Shown here in pieces: positions 46,801 to 59,661 of a stretch of DNA of 64,000 bases. The notes under the pieces were generated by a model that searched no databases, was not told where the DNA came from, and saw only the letters and a program-made list of their open reading frames with translations. Each line of letters opens with the position of its first letter. Positions within the stretch are counted from its first letter, which is position 1. The stretch comes from Lepidonotus clava. Its lineage: Eukaryota; Annelida; Polychaeta; Phyllodocida; Polynoidae. The stretch covers positions 2,852,001 to 2,916,000 of the forward strand of contig OW387147.1 of the NCBI GenBank assembly GCA_936440205.1, written 5' to 3'. The translations under genes were made by a program, and so were the position numbers.

Positions 46801-49800
46801 CCCCCCTTACCACTCTCTCCTGCTCGTTAAATGTCCCCCCCCCCCCCAACACACGTACCCCGTTAACACCTTCAGCTTCAGACGGGCCGCGCTCATACCG
46901 ACAGCCGGGCCTGGGGGGGGGGGGGGGGGTCCTCACTTAAACAGCCGAGAACAACCGACGGGTCTGTTGCAGGATTGAGTGCATGGCCTGTCGGTGTGTG
47001 TGTGTGGGGGGGGGGGGGTTAATTAATGCTTTTATACTGCCATCTACACTTGTGGCTGAAATGGTGATGGAAGGGGGGGGGGGTGCTCATTTAGATTGAG
47101 CAGAAGAACTAAGGGTTGGTTTAATACCTGGATGACCTGTCTGTATGATTGTGAGGTACGTACCAGTTATTGCTGTATCCCTCAACCCACACTGATAACT
47201 TGTGGTTGACATTCCGTGGGATATTCACTGAAAAAAAAAAGAAAAAAGTAAGTCAGAATTTGACCCTATTTCTTTCTGCCTGAAGCTCGGTGGTGTCCAG
47301 GTGGTGTTTATGTGCGGCCCTCTTTGATGAGCAGCGCCCTGGGCTATAACCGAGGGCCGTAACCTCTCCTACCCTGGTCCTACCCCCACCACCTCCCCCA
47401 CTCCCCTAATAAACACCCCCCAGCGGCCCCTCTGATGGTCTGTGAGGGGGGGGGGGTGAACCCTGTGTATAACACCCTGACCTCGGGGGGGGGGGGGGGT
47501 GTAGGTGGTGGATCACACCCCGGAGTACCTCGCCGACTGACCACCATCCCTCACCTCACCTGACACTGACCTCTCCACACCTCTTCCGGGCTGACCGATG
47601 ACCAGTCCCTGTGGTCATCGGTCAGCCCGGATGGAGGTGTGGAGGGAACCCTTATGGTTTATTTCACTTACTTTCCCTAGATTTAAATAAACATGTTCTT
47701 GAATTTATGTTGATTAATACTGCTCATTCTTTCACTAAAATAATGGCCACGTTAGAGGACGTTAGAGGACTGCGCTATCAAACTAATTTACAGGAACTTT
47801 TCCGGGTTTGTGTTTCCCAGGACCCACACACGGCGCGCGTCGAGGGCCGTCGGGCGGAGAGGATCTGGCTTCTAGGGGTGGCTTCCGGGTGTGGCTTCCA
47901 GAGAGCACTTGGCAAACGGTACTCAAAGATGATGAGTTGGCAATCTTTGTACCTCAACCATTATTATACTCAGTCACAAGGCTGTTGCAAATAGTAGCCC
48001 TTTATGTTATCATGAACACATCCGCCGAATAGCCAGATGGAGATTAATGGTTTATACCGAGAGTATTAAGAAATTTTGTATAAATTAGAATTTGATGTTT
48101 GTTTCAGTGATAACTTTGTAAAACTATTAACCCTTCGGTTTGATCCCCTGATCACGCCGTACGGACGCTGTCAGTGACGTATGGGGTGTAGTTCTCGCCC
48201 CCGCCGTCAGAGGTCAGGGTGCCGACAGACGCCGACACTCACTTAAAGGTCAAAACGAGGCTGGACTCCATCAGCACCACGTGATCACCCCCAAATGGGC
48301 GAAGCTGAGGGGCAACAGGAGGGTCCTGATCTCATGGAGAAGCTGTTACAAATACTGATTAAATAATATCCCTATGCTTTTGTAAATCTCGATCCAGTCT
48401 CTGTAAAATATAACTCGAATAGCTCAACTGGAAGATCATGTGTTTGTAAAAACGTGACGTTGACAATAAATACTTTAAAAAAAAGATTAAAAAAAAGTAT
48501 CTCATTAGCTGTTGCACGTATTTTATTATTATTAGTTGCGGAGGCATATTTCAGTAGCTTCTTTTCTTGGGGGGGGGGATATTTTTGGGGGGAATTATTT
48601 TTCTTATGTTAAATTAGATGTTAACATTTTGAAAATATCTGGATCCTCCAATCTTACTCATGTTCTCCCTGTTCATCGTGTTTACATTGACCATCGTTCT
48701 ACCTATTTTTTTCCTTCTCTGACAGTATAAAATGCTGATTGAATAATTCCTATGTAGTGTTCTGTTGGATCTAGTCTCAGCAAAATACGAAACATGTCAT
48801 TACTTATTCTTATATTTTATTTGGCTTCCCTTGTATATATATCTTCTCCCAGTTCGTTACAACAATGTATATCCCCAATATGCCGTCGCCTTTTTCTTCT
48901 GAAGTTGGAATTCATACATTCACCCAAGACAAAACTGACCAGCGGGTTGATGAATCGGATACCCCTGTGCCTACTCGGGCCGTATAAGAGGTCGTTGTTC
49001 TCCATCCCAGGTCAAACAGTAAGAGCTTTGTGCCCTTTGTCGTCCAAACGGTCCCCGCTTGTCGACGTCTGATGCCTAAAGCCGGCTGGTGCCTGGTCAC
49101 ACACTGACCACTGTCCACCCCCCATAAACCATGGTAACCGGACACGAACACCCATAAACCACTCGTCACAGACGACTCATAAACCCCGATATAAAGCCTA
49201 CTTCACCCTGTACCCGTTGCAACCAGCACCTTTGATGATAACCTACCGACAATGACCGCCGCGCTTTAACCATGGCGACCGGTCAAAAAGTGCTCTGGAG
49301 CCTACACAATTGATTAATTGTCAAAAAAATAGACAATTTTATGACGTATTATATGTTAATATATCGATGAGAAAAATTCCAATATCTACTTGTTTCATTG
49401 AGTCTAACGTCGTTGAGGGACTTTCACGATGTAACAAACATTCTGCAATCATACATTTTTAGTCAATTTGTTACTTAATAAGATGGCACATAACAATTAC
49501 GTTATTGATGGTGAGGTTGATAACTTACCACATCAGAACATTACAATAACTTTTTTTTGGGTGAGGTTAGGATAAGACCATAACAGAATGTTACAATAAC
49601 CTTCTGATTGTGTTGATCGTAACCAGAACGTTGTAATAACATCACAATATGACATCACAGCAGTAGGTTGCAGCGATGTAATTGGGAGTCATCAAAATAA
49701 CATAACAAGAACCAATACAGAACAATACCAGAATGTTGCTACAACATTAAAATAACATCACATCCTTGGCTGGGAGTTGATCCTCCAATATGAGCCGAAT

Positions 49801-52800
49801 AATATTGCTTCGTTTCTTGCCCTGATACCACAGACTTAGGTCTCACAGCACTAAATACCACAAATTTAGGTCTCACAGCACTAAATACCATCCCCGCGTG
49901 CCCGGGCCACTTCAAAGGACGCCGTGACGTCATTTATGGACAATTACCGTCTGCTCATCGATTTACCGCCAGGGGGCCCCAGCGTCCCCCGTGACGTCAC
50001 GAGAGGCGGGTCACGTGGGTCAACATACCTATGGATGGACCTCGGGGAAAACAGAGTGGGATTTGACCATCAGGTTTGGTAATTTGTCGGTAATTTGATA
50101 CCCCAGGAAAGTGGGCTATATCCTAGGTGGCCGGGTGCTGGGAGCTCTGTGATGTAGAGTGTGTCAAATATCATTACATGGGGAAACTGACCACGTCTAA
50201 AGGTTTATAAGTACGCCGAGACTTCAAAGGGTCATTCACCCCCGTGAGGGACCATAACTCCGCCTCTGAACTTCACCCTGCGCTATTAGAGACGAGGCAA
50301 TTCTTTGTAACAGGAGGAAAGGGGGAGACCAAATGTACATAGTAATACTGATCTGCTGAAACGAATAAACGGGAGAAACAAGAAATCTTTCAAATGGAAA
50401 GCAGTGTCCCAAATTAAGGGTGCTCCCTGCAGCCGAGTTGCATGTTTCTGCATCAGGTAGCATGGTTTTTAAAAGTCTGCACCCAGTAGATGCGTATTTT
50501 CTTGATAAAGCAAGCCTGAGGGTGCGTGAAAAGACTCCCGGGTGCATACTTTTCAAAGCTTTACATCCGGCGTGTGCATACCTTAATTTCGGGTAAATGA
50601 GCATTCTTAATAAACTAACACTCAACAGGAAAGTACCCTCGACTTTCGCCCTAAACTTCCTGGCTTTCGGAAGCTTTTTATGTAAATGTATTTTTCTTAC
50701 CTCTCTGAATCTGTCAGAGAGAAAGCTGCTGATATTCGTTGTATAACTTCCCCGTAATGAGCATATTGTCGCACGGCTTTGTGTAAGCTTGGGCACCGAT
50801 ACCCCTCACCTGATGTTAATTAGCTCCCCTCGGGGGTACCCCCCCCCCCCCCCCCTCACCCCCTCCCTGGAGCGGTCAAGGTGCGGACAACACCCGGTCA
50901 GCGGGGGGTCAGGGGAAGGGGGGGGGGGCACAGGTGTAGAGGGAGAGGTCTGAAGTTGAGGAATCTCAAACTTTACATGCGCTGGAGATGGATATTTGTG
51001 GGCGTTTACTAAGGGCTAACGTTATTCATACACACACAAACATACTGGTATCTAAGGGTAAACTTGAACTTGGATATCATTTTTTCAATTTGAATTTTTT
51101 CTTTTAAATTCATCAGTGTTGACTTATATTATAAAGAACATATTGCCATGAGCAGGATGACATTTCGACCTTAAAAACTAAGGTCACAGTCACCTCAAAC
51201 TTTGAACCATATGCCATATACAGATACTGTATCTCTATACTCATGAGGTTAGACATAACAAATCTGTGCGTCGCATGTCAAACTCAGGTGACATTATGTA
51301 CGTAGCGACCGGGGGGGGGGGGGTTTGGGGGGGGGGTGAGCTTGCGTGACCTGGCCTGGGCTACTGGTGACCAGCCAGGCAGAAAAACGGGGTAAAACGT
51401 CCACCCCCCTCAAACCCCCCTCCCCAACCACACGCGCACCCGTCACGTCCAATATCAGCCCACAACAAACCACTTCTAACACAGATCTTTTTGTGTTATT
51501 CAGAAATAGTCTCCCATGCCTTCCATCTGTCGCAGACGTCTACGTTAATAGTGTGAGGCAGTTAACAGAAAGTGGGCCAAACGATTTGACAATAAAGCTG
51601 AGGAATGCAAAGGAGTTAAGGAATGCAAAGACACAGTCCTGCCGAGAAAGGAAAGGGTGAAATAATAATAGTTCCTGGTTTTATTTCAAAGTGAAATAAT
51701 ATGTTATTTAATTCCCTTTTTTGTCTCATCCAGAACTTCTGATTATCATGCTAACAAGTTTGCAGTCTCCAGTGGCGGATTTAGCCCCCCTCCCTCTTTT
51801 TCGCAGGAATTTATAATTTTTTATTGTAAAATTCGGCCACAAGGTAATTGAGGGGAAAAGTCCTAATTGCGCCCCCCCCCCCTTTCAAAATCCTGGATCC
51901 GACGCGGGTCTCATGGTCTTGTGAGTTTAATAAATATACATGCTGTGCACTAGTGTAGCGAGGTCAGCGCTATTCGTTCTCGGGACTAGTTGTGCGGGTG
52001 ACCAGGTGATTGGGTCCGTCGCGTATTAGGACCGTCGATTTGGCCCCCGAGGTTCGCGGGATGAAGAGCCACACCTCCCGTCACTTTTCACGCTTCGAGG
52101 TGCGCGAATTCCTTGTTGTGCGCGCAAAGGAAAATGAAACCCGGCCCCTCCTAATGGCCAAAACCAGAGACCAAACCCGAAAGTGGACAACTGGCCATTT
52201 GCAGGTAAACTCACACTAAAGCCTCGCTCATTAACTCTGAGGAAACTTATGTATGCTGGCCCTTAAGCGGGTAGGGGGGAAATCAAACAGTTTCACTCTT
52301 CTCAGGAGACCCTTGACTTGACTTGCTCCCCACGAAACCCTCCCCACTACACGTCTACAGCAGTCCGGCTTGATAACCACAAACTTAAAGAAGTGGGTGT
52401 AATATCTTCTCGTCTTTTGCACAATTTGTACCACCTATCTAACTCCATGTCCCTGAAGCCGTCAGGTGCCCCGTGGTGGGGGGGGGGGGGGGGGGGGACC
52501 CTGTCCTGTACCCTGTACTTATGTCCTGGGGGCTGGGTTCCTATTTCCATAACAACACGCCGGCGACGCCCCCTCACTTTTTACTCCGGGAGGTAGGAGC
52601 CTCCGTCCCGACCACCGGCCAACCCGGCCCGACAACAGGGACGGGGCCGGGTTAGGGTAACCTCGGTAAACGCTAACTGAGGGCGGAAAGACAGCCCCTG
52701 CGCATCACATATTCCATTGAGTTGTTTCAAAAAAGCAAAACGAGCATCATTATCCTTTAAGTACTACCAGAATATCCGCCCCTCCCCCTTCTCCCTCTCC

Positions 52801-52997
52801 CCTGTCCTCAAACCCCTTCACCGCTCTGCCCGACCCCGCCTCCCCGGTCACCCTCCCCGGCACCTGCCGTAGAGAAACAAACCAACACTTACCTCCGAAG
52901 GCGAGTAGAAGGAAGACTTTCAGTGAAGGTAAATCCAGAGATATATCCAGGTGTCACACACACACTCAGCTTTAAACAGGTCTGAGGATCTCCAGGA
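40836..52997 (-). CDS. Chain of minus-strand exon-like segments, unknown protein
   Basis: Five segments with splice-like borders: 52997-52893, 47227-47164, 42092-42024, 41294-41126, 40889-40836. Donors include GGAG/GTAAGTGTT, CTG/GTACGT and CAG/GTAAGTCG; acceptors follow CTTTTTTCTTT..CAG, CCCTCTTTCAG and CTGTCCTTCAG. In one frame every join is in phase. It reads LPSLKVFLLLAFG (signal-like), VNIPRNVNHKLSVWVEGYSNN, SYADLGVSTLTLTPSSNVLV, a segment with MSATLIGSAPHPDISGG, and LAALIFACLGVLG before TAG, so it would be a small secreted or GPI/membrane-anchored protein. I do not recognise a family. The first segment has no ATG: the frame is open only from a CTG at 52950, just after a TGA. Either it starts at CTG, an AUG was lost or missed, or these are untranslated leader exons (perhaps of LYPD6) that look coding by chance. 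The 41126-41294 segment is open in several frames, which weakens the case. Confidence 0.3.
42093..47163. other. Non-coding stretch with G/C runs
   Basis: Contains the foldback element 43645-43855 and G/C runs at 42499-42514, 44766-44784, 46913-46929. A strong minus-strand donor (TTG/GTAAGTGAC, about 46324) has only a weak acceptor and no convincing exon beside it. No gene was recognised. Confidence 0.5.
43645..43855. mobile_element. Near-complete palindromic MITE, TTA duplication
   Basis: Starts AGCCCCATACCCACTAGGCG and ends with its inverse. The arms continue with few mismatches through 'actggagatgggcaacagca' and on toward the centre, so the 211 bp are almost one hairpin. TTA lies on both sides (43642-43644, 43856-43858), fitting a PIF/Harbinger-type MITE. 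High arm identity suggests a fairly young copy. Confidence 0.85.
47573..47644. repeat. Long hairpin, 32-bp arms with 7-base loop
   Basis: The left arm 47573-47604 contains CCGGGCTGACCGATGACCA and the right arm 47612-47644 is its inverse. The outer CTCCACACCTC also pairs, with one small bulge near the middle. The loop is GTCCCTG. Perfect pairing over the inner 19 bp argues for recent origin or selection. It could be a hairpin precursor, a small foldback element or an inversion product. Confidence 0.85.
49440..49774. mobile_element. Second copy of the CCCAGCCAAGG MITE, inverted
   Basis: Ends CCTTGGCTGGG at 49774. Reversed, it carries the same words as 30077-30443, such as 'agatggcacataa', 'gtgaggttga' and 'agaaccaatacagaacaa'. 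The left end is lost or too diverged to see. Confidence 0.6.
50402..50594. mobile_element. Diverged copy of the CAGTGTTCG MITE
   Basis: Starts CAGTGTCCCAAATTAAGG, one insertion or substitution away from the 39842 copy, and ends near CCTTAATTTCGGG. The interior keeps 'ctgcacccag', 'gggtgcatac' and 'cggcgtgtgcata'. Older than the copy at 39842. Confidence 0.65.
51770..51907. mobile_element. CAGTG-ended MITE with GTCTC duplication
   Basis: Starts CAGTGGCGGATTTAGCC. The diverged right end is 'cctggatccgacgcgg'. GTCTC lies on both sides (51765-51769 and 51908-51912), a perfect 5-bp duplication. The interior contains a C12 run. 138 bp. Confidence 0.75.
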
Positions 52998-54221
52998 CTG
53001 TGAGACACAACACACCTCCTGTCAGACTCAGAGGGAACGGTCCAAGCAGCAGGTCCTCCAGTAGGGTCCTAGTAGTAAGGTATCTCCTCCTGGGCGTCTG
53101 TCCGGCGTCCGTACAGCGTCCTCCCGTCCTACCTGGACCAGCTCCGGGCGGCCACTAAAGCTGGACACCGGGCTACAGGTGAGGGGGGGGGGGGGAGGCG
53201 TGTGGCCGGGCGGGGGGCGCCTGGAGGCCGGGCCTATTGGTACCTGTGGGGCTGGAGGGGTAGTGGTACCTGTGTTAATGGTACCTGTGGGCTGTGTTAT
53301 AGTTGTGGTAGCTCCAGGGTGTGTGCTGCTGCAGGTAAATCCACACACTGCGGGCTCCTGTGGGCTGAACTCCGGTAAGTCACCGTGTTGTCGGAGTGTT
53401 CCTGGCTGAGGTAAAATCCACGTCTGTGAGACCCCTCCTACTACTTCCACTACCACTGCTCCCTCCTACCACCGTCCGCGCCGACTGGTCGGACTGTTAT
53501 GGGAGCTACACCCACAAGGAGGGTTAGGCCCAGACTCCCCGTCTCCACTCTCCACTCACAGACACCCTGTGTACGCTATGGGGTCAGGTGGACCCTGTGT
53601 ATGGGCGGAGAGTGAGGTCTCGCCTCATTGACTCGTCGGCCGTCCGCTAGAGGGCGACGCGGCGTCTGACGTCACTCAGGTGTGACGTCGGCGTCCTTTG
53701 ATGTACCTGACGGACGCTGAGGTTACAGGTGGGCAGGGAGGGAGGGGGGAGGGTGGTACAATCACAACAAACACGGAACAAACACCGCTCTCAGACTCTA
53801 CTGACTGGAGGAGAGGGGTGGTAGGGGACAGGAAAAGGTGTGTTTTTATTGCAGGCTGGAGGGGAAAAGCCCTGAGTTTATTTTCTAAGCACCGCCAGAA
53901 AGTTTGAGTGAAGCCGCTCGTAGCCTCGTTCTGGTATCTGGGTTGAAGGTGTGAAGGGTAACTCCCTGCCCACAACGAGGAATAACAAAAAATCAACAAA
54001 ACCCGGCGAGATGAAACGACTGATGTGCCGCCGATTTCTGGGGAAATAAGGGACCTCTGTGCGGCTGCGTGGTCAAGGCAGGTCGGCGGTTGTCATGGCA
54101 ATCAGTTAAAAAGTTTTCCACCCTTTTATACTGAATATAATTTCCCCTCTTTATTCACATGACTGCGTGCTAATAAATACAACAACCTAATAAAGATAGA
54201 AAATCGGATATCGGTTATAGT

Positions 54222-54250
54222 ATGGAGGGTAAAGTAAGTTTACCCTCCAT
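54222..54250. repeat. Short perfect palindrome
   Basis: 12-bp arms ATGGAGGGTAAA and TTTACCCTCCAT with a 5-base spacer. Function unknown. Confidence 0.7.
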
Positions 54251-55351
54251 GGTTATATATTATCTCAAACTCCTCACAGACGATAATCATCTTATCAGTA
54301 AAGGCATTGTGCATAATTTCCCACATTTTCCACACTGCCAATAATGGATAAAAATAAAACTTCGTTTCAAACATATTATCTATATGGAAGACAAATATGG
54401 CAGAGTGACATTCACTAGGTACGCGAAAATGTAATGGCGTTCACACCTTTGAGATACGCTGCCGTCCCCGCTGGGGCGGTTTGGGAGGGATATGAGGGGA
54501 CACTGTGCGTTTTATATGATTTATTTTACTATCTGATTTTTTATTTTTACCTGATTATGAGATATCTCCCAGGATTTCTCATAAATAAAGTGGTACAAAA
54601 ATTCCCCATTGTTGTGTTGGAGATAAGATTAAAGTAATGCTGTACGTTTTACCAAGCATACTGGACGACCCTCACGCCCCAAACGTACATGTATGAGAGA
54701 AAACTCATTTATTTCTCCTTCTCCGTACGTGTTCTTTCCCGCTGACCTGAACCCCCAGAATAAGTTCACATTTCACGGCCCACCAGTCACCCAGTATGCG
54801 CTATGAGAGTGTACTCCAGCCTCGTTCCGGGCGCGCGTCCCTCCGTCTTTGATGTTTTTGATGTGTGAGTTACACCCAAACAGCCCCCGGGGGACCCCCC
54901 CCCCCCGCCCCCCTACGTACACACATCACACATTCCCCCGAACCTCTCCCAGAACAGATGGACCCTCACAGGGAACCTCCTCTACCTCTCTCACAGTCAT
55001 TGTCATTCTCCACATTTTTCTTAAACTCGATGCCTGAATAATCTGAAAGTAATCCCTGGTATGACATGTACTTGGGGAAGGCGGCATTCTGATTGGATGT
55101 TTCCGGCGATTATGTAGTGTTTCGATAAAAACTGATATAAGATTAAAGATTATAAGGTCCAGGAATTTAAAGCCCATCGGAAACTTAATTATTTGAAGCA
55201 TGTGAAAGCAGGGAGGATTCGGTGGCCTAATTAGAGTCAGGGGTTGATTGCAAAGCTAGCATTCAGTAAAATTACTAAGATTAGATGCAATAATTGAAAA
55301 GCACTGGAACCGTTCAAAGCAAGCAGCATAATTATTCTGTAGTCTTCTTAT

Positions 55352-55565
55352 GGGTAAAGTCCCCTAAAATCGACAGGGCGACATAGCCTTTTTAAATTCG
55401 ACATGTGACATAAGGCTTAGTGGCATGAAGAAACAATTTAATGATATGACATGTCTGATTTCTAAATTTCGACATGCGACATGGGAAGCTCTTAAAATCG
55501 ACATGGAAAATGAAATGTCTTAAATTCGACATTAAGACTCCCAATCAACACCCCCCTTCTTCAGT
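55352..55565. repeat. Interspersed repeat, copy 2
   Basis: Starts 'gggtaaagtcccctaaaatc', continues 'gacagggcgacat', and ends 'caacacccccc'. The internal units (TTAAATTCGACAT-type) are diverged from the neat 30-bp array of copy 1. Confidence 0.75.
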
Positions 55566-58500
55566 TCTTGATGAAGGGTACACCAAGGTTGTCCTCATTA
55601 ATAAAGAATGCTCGTACCCCTTAATTATAACCGGAAATACTTCTGTATCTTCTAAAGCCCATAATAAAGGGACACCAGAAATGCTTAATTAACACCGGAA
55701 ACATTCCCAGAAGTCACGGCGTTCCGTGAAATGTACCACATGACCACGTGACCAAACATACCCCGTGACCACCAGACGCTGGTCGGCCACATCAAAGCGT
55801 CCCCGAGTCACGTGACCGGGCGGAATTAATTCAATTAGAGACGCGCGCGTCCCTCCAGGTAGCGTCTGTTGGTCTAAATGTCGTCTGTTATGGTAGCGGC
55901 TAAACGCCCAAACACGGGAGTAAACGCGGGCCCTTCTGTTCGTCCCCGGGCCTAAATGACCGGGCCGAGGGCCGAAATAACCCACTTTGTCTGTGATCTG
56001 GGGGTATAATAGGCCCGGTGTAAAGTGTAAGGTAAATACCCCAGATGGCCGTGGTCACATTGTATACTGATTGGCGCCGTACAGTAGCCGCGGCCCTTTG
56101 GTGGGCTGTAACGTTATGTAAGGTAAACCAATGTTGATTGGTTTTAATGTGATTTCTGTCCACACATTGGGGGCCGTGGTGTACGGGAATTAGGGGTAGA
56201 AGCCTTTTAACCCCTCCATGTCATCCCTTTATCAGTCTCCTGGGAAATCCTTTTATCTGCTCTAAGCCCCCGATGGTCGCACTCCCAAGGGGCGTTCTGA
56301 GGGGGATTGTAAATGATGCCCCCCCCCCCCCAAGGGTACAACTTATCGGCAAACGCATATATAGGCCTATGAATATAAGAAAAAAAAGTACTATGTCGCA
56401 AATAACCTGGACATTTATTTTGCAGTCTCTGAACTTTTAGGGTCATAGGAAATGGTTGGGCCAGAGACTGTACCAGAGGAAATAGTAGGGAAGCTAATGT
56501 AGTGACCTTCTTTAGTCCTTAACTAAAGGAAATAGACTTAACCCCCGTAAAATATTTCTGGTTTCCTTTAATTACGGACAAAATGTAATACCTTGACCAC
56601 AATGAAATTTTACGGAAATAATTTACACAGTATGAAGGAGTCCTCATCTGAATATCGCTATTCCAGTCGACCTGCAGGTTAATGATTAATCAAGTCACGT
56701 GCTCCTGTTTTAATTGGACCTTGACTAATAACGAAAGTTCAAAAGAGTCGGTCCAACAATACGACGCCCTATTCCCCCATTATTGAACACACATCATGCA
56801 CATTTATGAGAACGTTATTTTTAGCCCCCATAAACTTCACCAAATGCACACGTTTGATAAAGCTATAAAACTTTAACAGCGTTCATCTGAAGTAGACCCA
56901 CTAATTAATGGCGATGTTTGATATCCGCACACGTCACAAGTTCTGAAACATTGATGTGTCCTTTTGATATACCACTATAACAGGGCAGAGTTCTTTAGCG
57001 GGCAGACCTCCTACTTGTACATGAATACAGCCGATATGATATAGGATACATTTGTTACCAAACATTGTACATACTATTAGTCTCTATTTATCTAAAATTA
57101 GAATCCGAATCACATTTGAATAATGAAAATAAAAGAGCACACATATCTGATATTATCAACTAACATTCCTACATAAGATAACTCGGATCAAACCTATTCA
57201 GGTTACATGTGTTTTGATTTAGATTATTTTGAAGAGAGCTTTTTTTTTTAAACTTTTTATTCAACAGCTTATCTTTCAGGAAAAATTCCCTGAAAATTTG
57301 GAATCCCTTGAATATAATGGAATAATTTGGGTTGCGTATAGGGCATATAATCACTAAAAGTCCACGAAAAATTATCATCATGGTGTGCATGCATTTCCAT
57401 AATTGTTTTTCCTTTTGTTCCTGATTTCAAACCAGACATTTCACACCCCCCCCCCCCTCCCCGTCTCCGCTGGTCTCCGTCCTGTCGCCCCTTATCACCC
57501 GCCTCCACCCCTTATCACCGCCGGTCGCCGGGTACAGGCGGGATTAGGGGGCGATAATACAGGTAGATGGCCATACAAACAACAGAGACAAACCCCCACC
57601 TGTGGGTAGTGGGGTAATTAATACGGGGGCGGCCGGAGGGGGCGCTGGTGTCGCCATGGGAGGGGTGGGGGAGACAGAAAGACTACACAAAGGTCACAGG
57701 TGAGAAAAAACGCCTCACACATTCTGATACGGAGATTTATGTTATTGTTTGCATTCCCCACCTGACGTTATCTCTATTTAGTGATCAATTCAGATCGTAA
57801 ACAGACTATTTGACCCAATAAAGCCCCATAAATAGTCTGGTTAGTTCTGACATAATATACGCACAGGAGGGAGAAACACAAGGACTTACATAAATACAGG
57901 CCAAATATTTCGAATTGTCAACCTATCGTATAGTCAAAGTAAACCTTTAACGATTTGATGGTCTCTGTGAAAAACAAACTGTAGTAAATCTCTGTGCTTA
58001 CCAATAGGGGTTAATTCAGGAGTTCAGGAAGTTCTTCAATTTAACATATGAAAAAAATATATAAAAGAATTAATATAAGAAAGAAAGGATAAGAAGAGAA
58101 AGGGGGAAAAAGCCCCCCCCCCTCCTGCATCCGTCCCTGAATAGTGCATGGGCGTTCTATCCCCCTCCCCCTCCCCCCATAAAAAAAAGAAAAAAGATAA
58201 TGATGATAATAATGAAAAAAATAAAACAGACAAATAAAATAAATAAAATAAATAAAGATAAATAAAATATATAAAAAAAACCATGACGGTGCCGAAGGTG
58301 ATCCATATAACTATCTAAAGCTGACAATGAACACTAAGGCGCCATGCAGGTCACATGAGGAGGGGGCGGAATCAGGGAGGTGACAAATCAGGCCTCCTTT
58401 ATCGATGTTATTTTTGTCTTATTGACATTGTCTAAAGAGCGTGCATACACATAATGATTTAAACCATCTTTCTTTTCAATAGATAAAGATAACTTATCGT

Positions 58501-59515
58501 ATTTGCAATAAAGCGCCTGATAACTGAGCCGGTGACCTAGTTTCTGCGTTCTCTAGATAAAAAGGTTCCTATTTCATGAAATATCATTTGATACGAGTGC
58601 TATCTGAATATTTCTCTTTGAATTTGTGATCGTTATTGTTTGAGAGGCACTCTGCCGCTTCGACAACCTCGTCAGGACGGAGGAAGTAGGGTGCAGAGTG
58701 ACGGAATGTGAAGCATTAAAAGAGGAATACATAGGAATATACTGTTGATGCGATGACCGACATAATTTATAAACTAGGACGAGGGAACTTGAAGAAAAGA
58801 CAAATAATTAACATAGCTTGTGTAGTCTATTGAAATTTGAAGACAGCCAAATTTTGGTTTAATCTACTGTCCTTCCTACACCCCCCCCCCCACCCCACAC
58901 ACCCACACCCACCTACACCCGTCGGTTACCACACAAAGTCTGACCTTGTTTCATGGTCCTTTTGAACCACCTCATAACTTCACCGTACTCATAAAAAACA
59001 GGCTCTAAGTGACTAAGGCATCCATAGCTGGGTGTACAAACAGAGATAAGAAAAGTCGAGTTATGTGGAGTCACTATTGATGTAGGTCTATATATAACCA
59101 AAGGGCTGGCCGCGTGTCGGGAATAAAATACACTGTACAGACTATGAGAGGGAGTAGGTGTATCAAATATATACACAGCCCTAAATAGACTCATACACGA
59201 ATCTTTTTTTAACAATATATAATAAAAACAACTGTACGATATATCTAGTGCTTTAAATATTGAATTTGTTTCCGATATGGTAAATTGATACACAAATCAC
59301 ATAAACATTATGGTACACATACCATTTTGTTCTATTTTAGAATTGCAATTGACTATATATTTTCTAAATCAAGCACATATAAACAGATGATTATTATCCC
59401 ATTAGTCTAATATAACAAGAGAAATTCTATGTATAATCGCTGCAGCTGTATACTAATACTAAGGAGCTACATGTACATATGTACTTGCGATACGTGGACA
59501 CACAACAGGGACGGA

Positions 59516-59619
59516 TTTTAAATACAAAATTAAATACCCCAGAGAGGGCAAGGGAAAATGTTAAATCAGCCCCCCCCCCCTCCACGCCTTCCCTTTGAAA
59601 ATATCTGGATGCTCCCCTG
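59516..59619. mobile_element. CAGGG-ended MITE with CACAA duplication
   Basis: Starts CAGGGACGGATTTTAAAT and ends GAGCATCC-type inverse followed by CCCCTG. CACAA stands on both sides (59511-59515 and 59620-59624). 104 bp; carries a C10 run. Same end layout as the elements at 21483 and 51770. Confidence 0.75.
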
Positions 59620-59661
59620 CACAATGCTTTCACATTGACAAAAAAAATGCAGTGAAACTTA

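Larger units (their letters stand above)
47228..52892. other. Non-coding stretch with MITEs and hairpin
   Basis: Contains a hairpin (47573-47644), a MITE copy (49440-49774), a decayed CAGTG MITE (50402-50594), a CAGTG MITE with duplication (51770-51907) and G/C runs at 47485-47499, 50839-50855, 51311-51323 and 52478-52497. A frame at 47611-47994 looks like chance. Confidence 0.5.

Noticed and set aside
53028-53456. Minus-strand frame of 142 codons rich in Pro, Thr and Gly
   Set aside because: GC-rich DNA with no domain or signal; the composition explains the open frame.
58036-58284. Minus-strand frame rich in Phe, Tyr and Leu
   Set aside because: Low-complexity A-rich DNA translated in reverse; no start context or domain.
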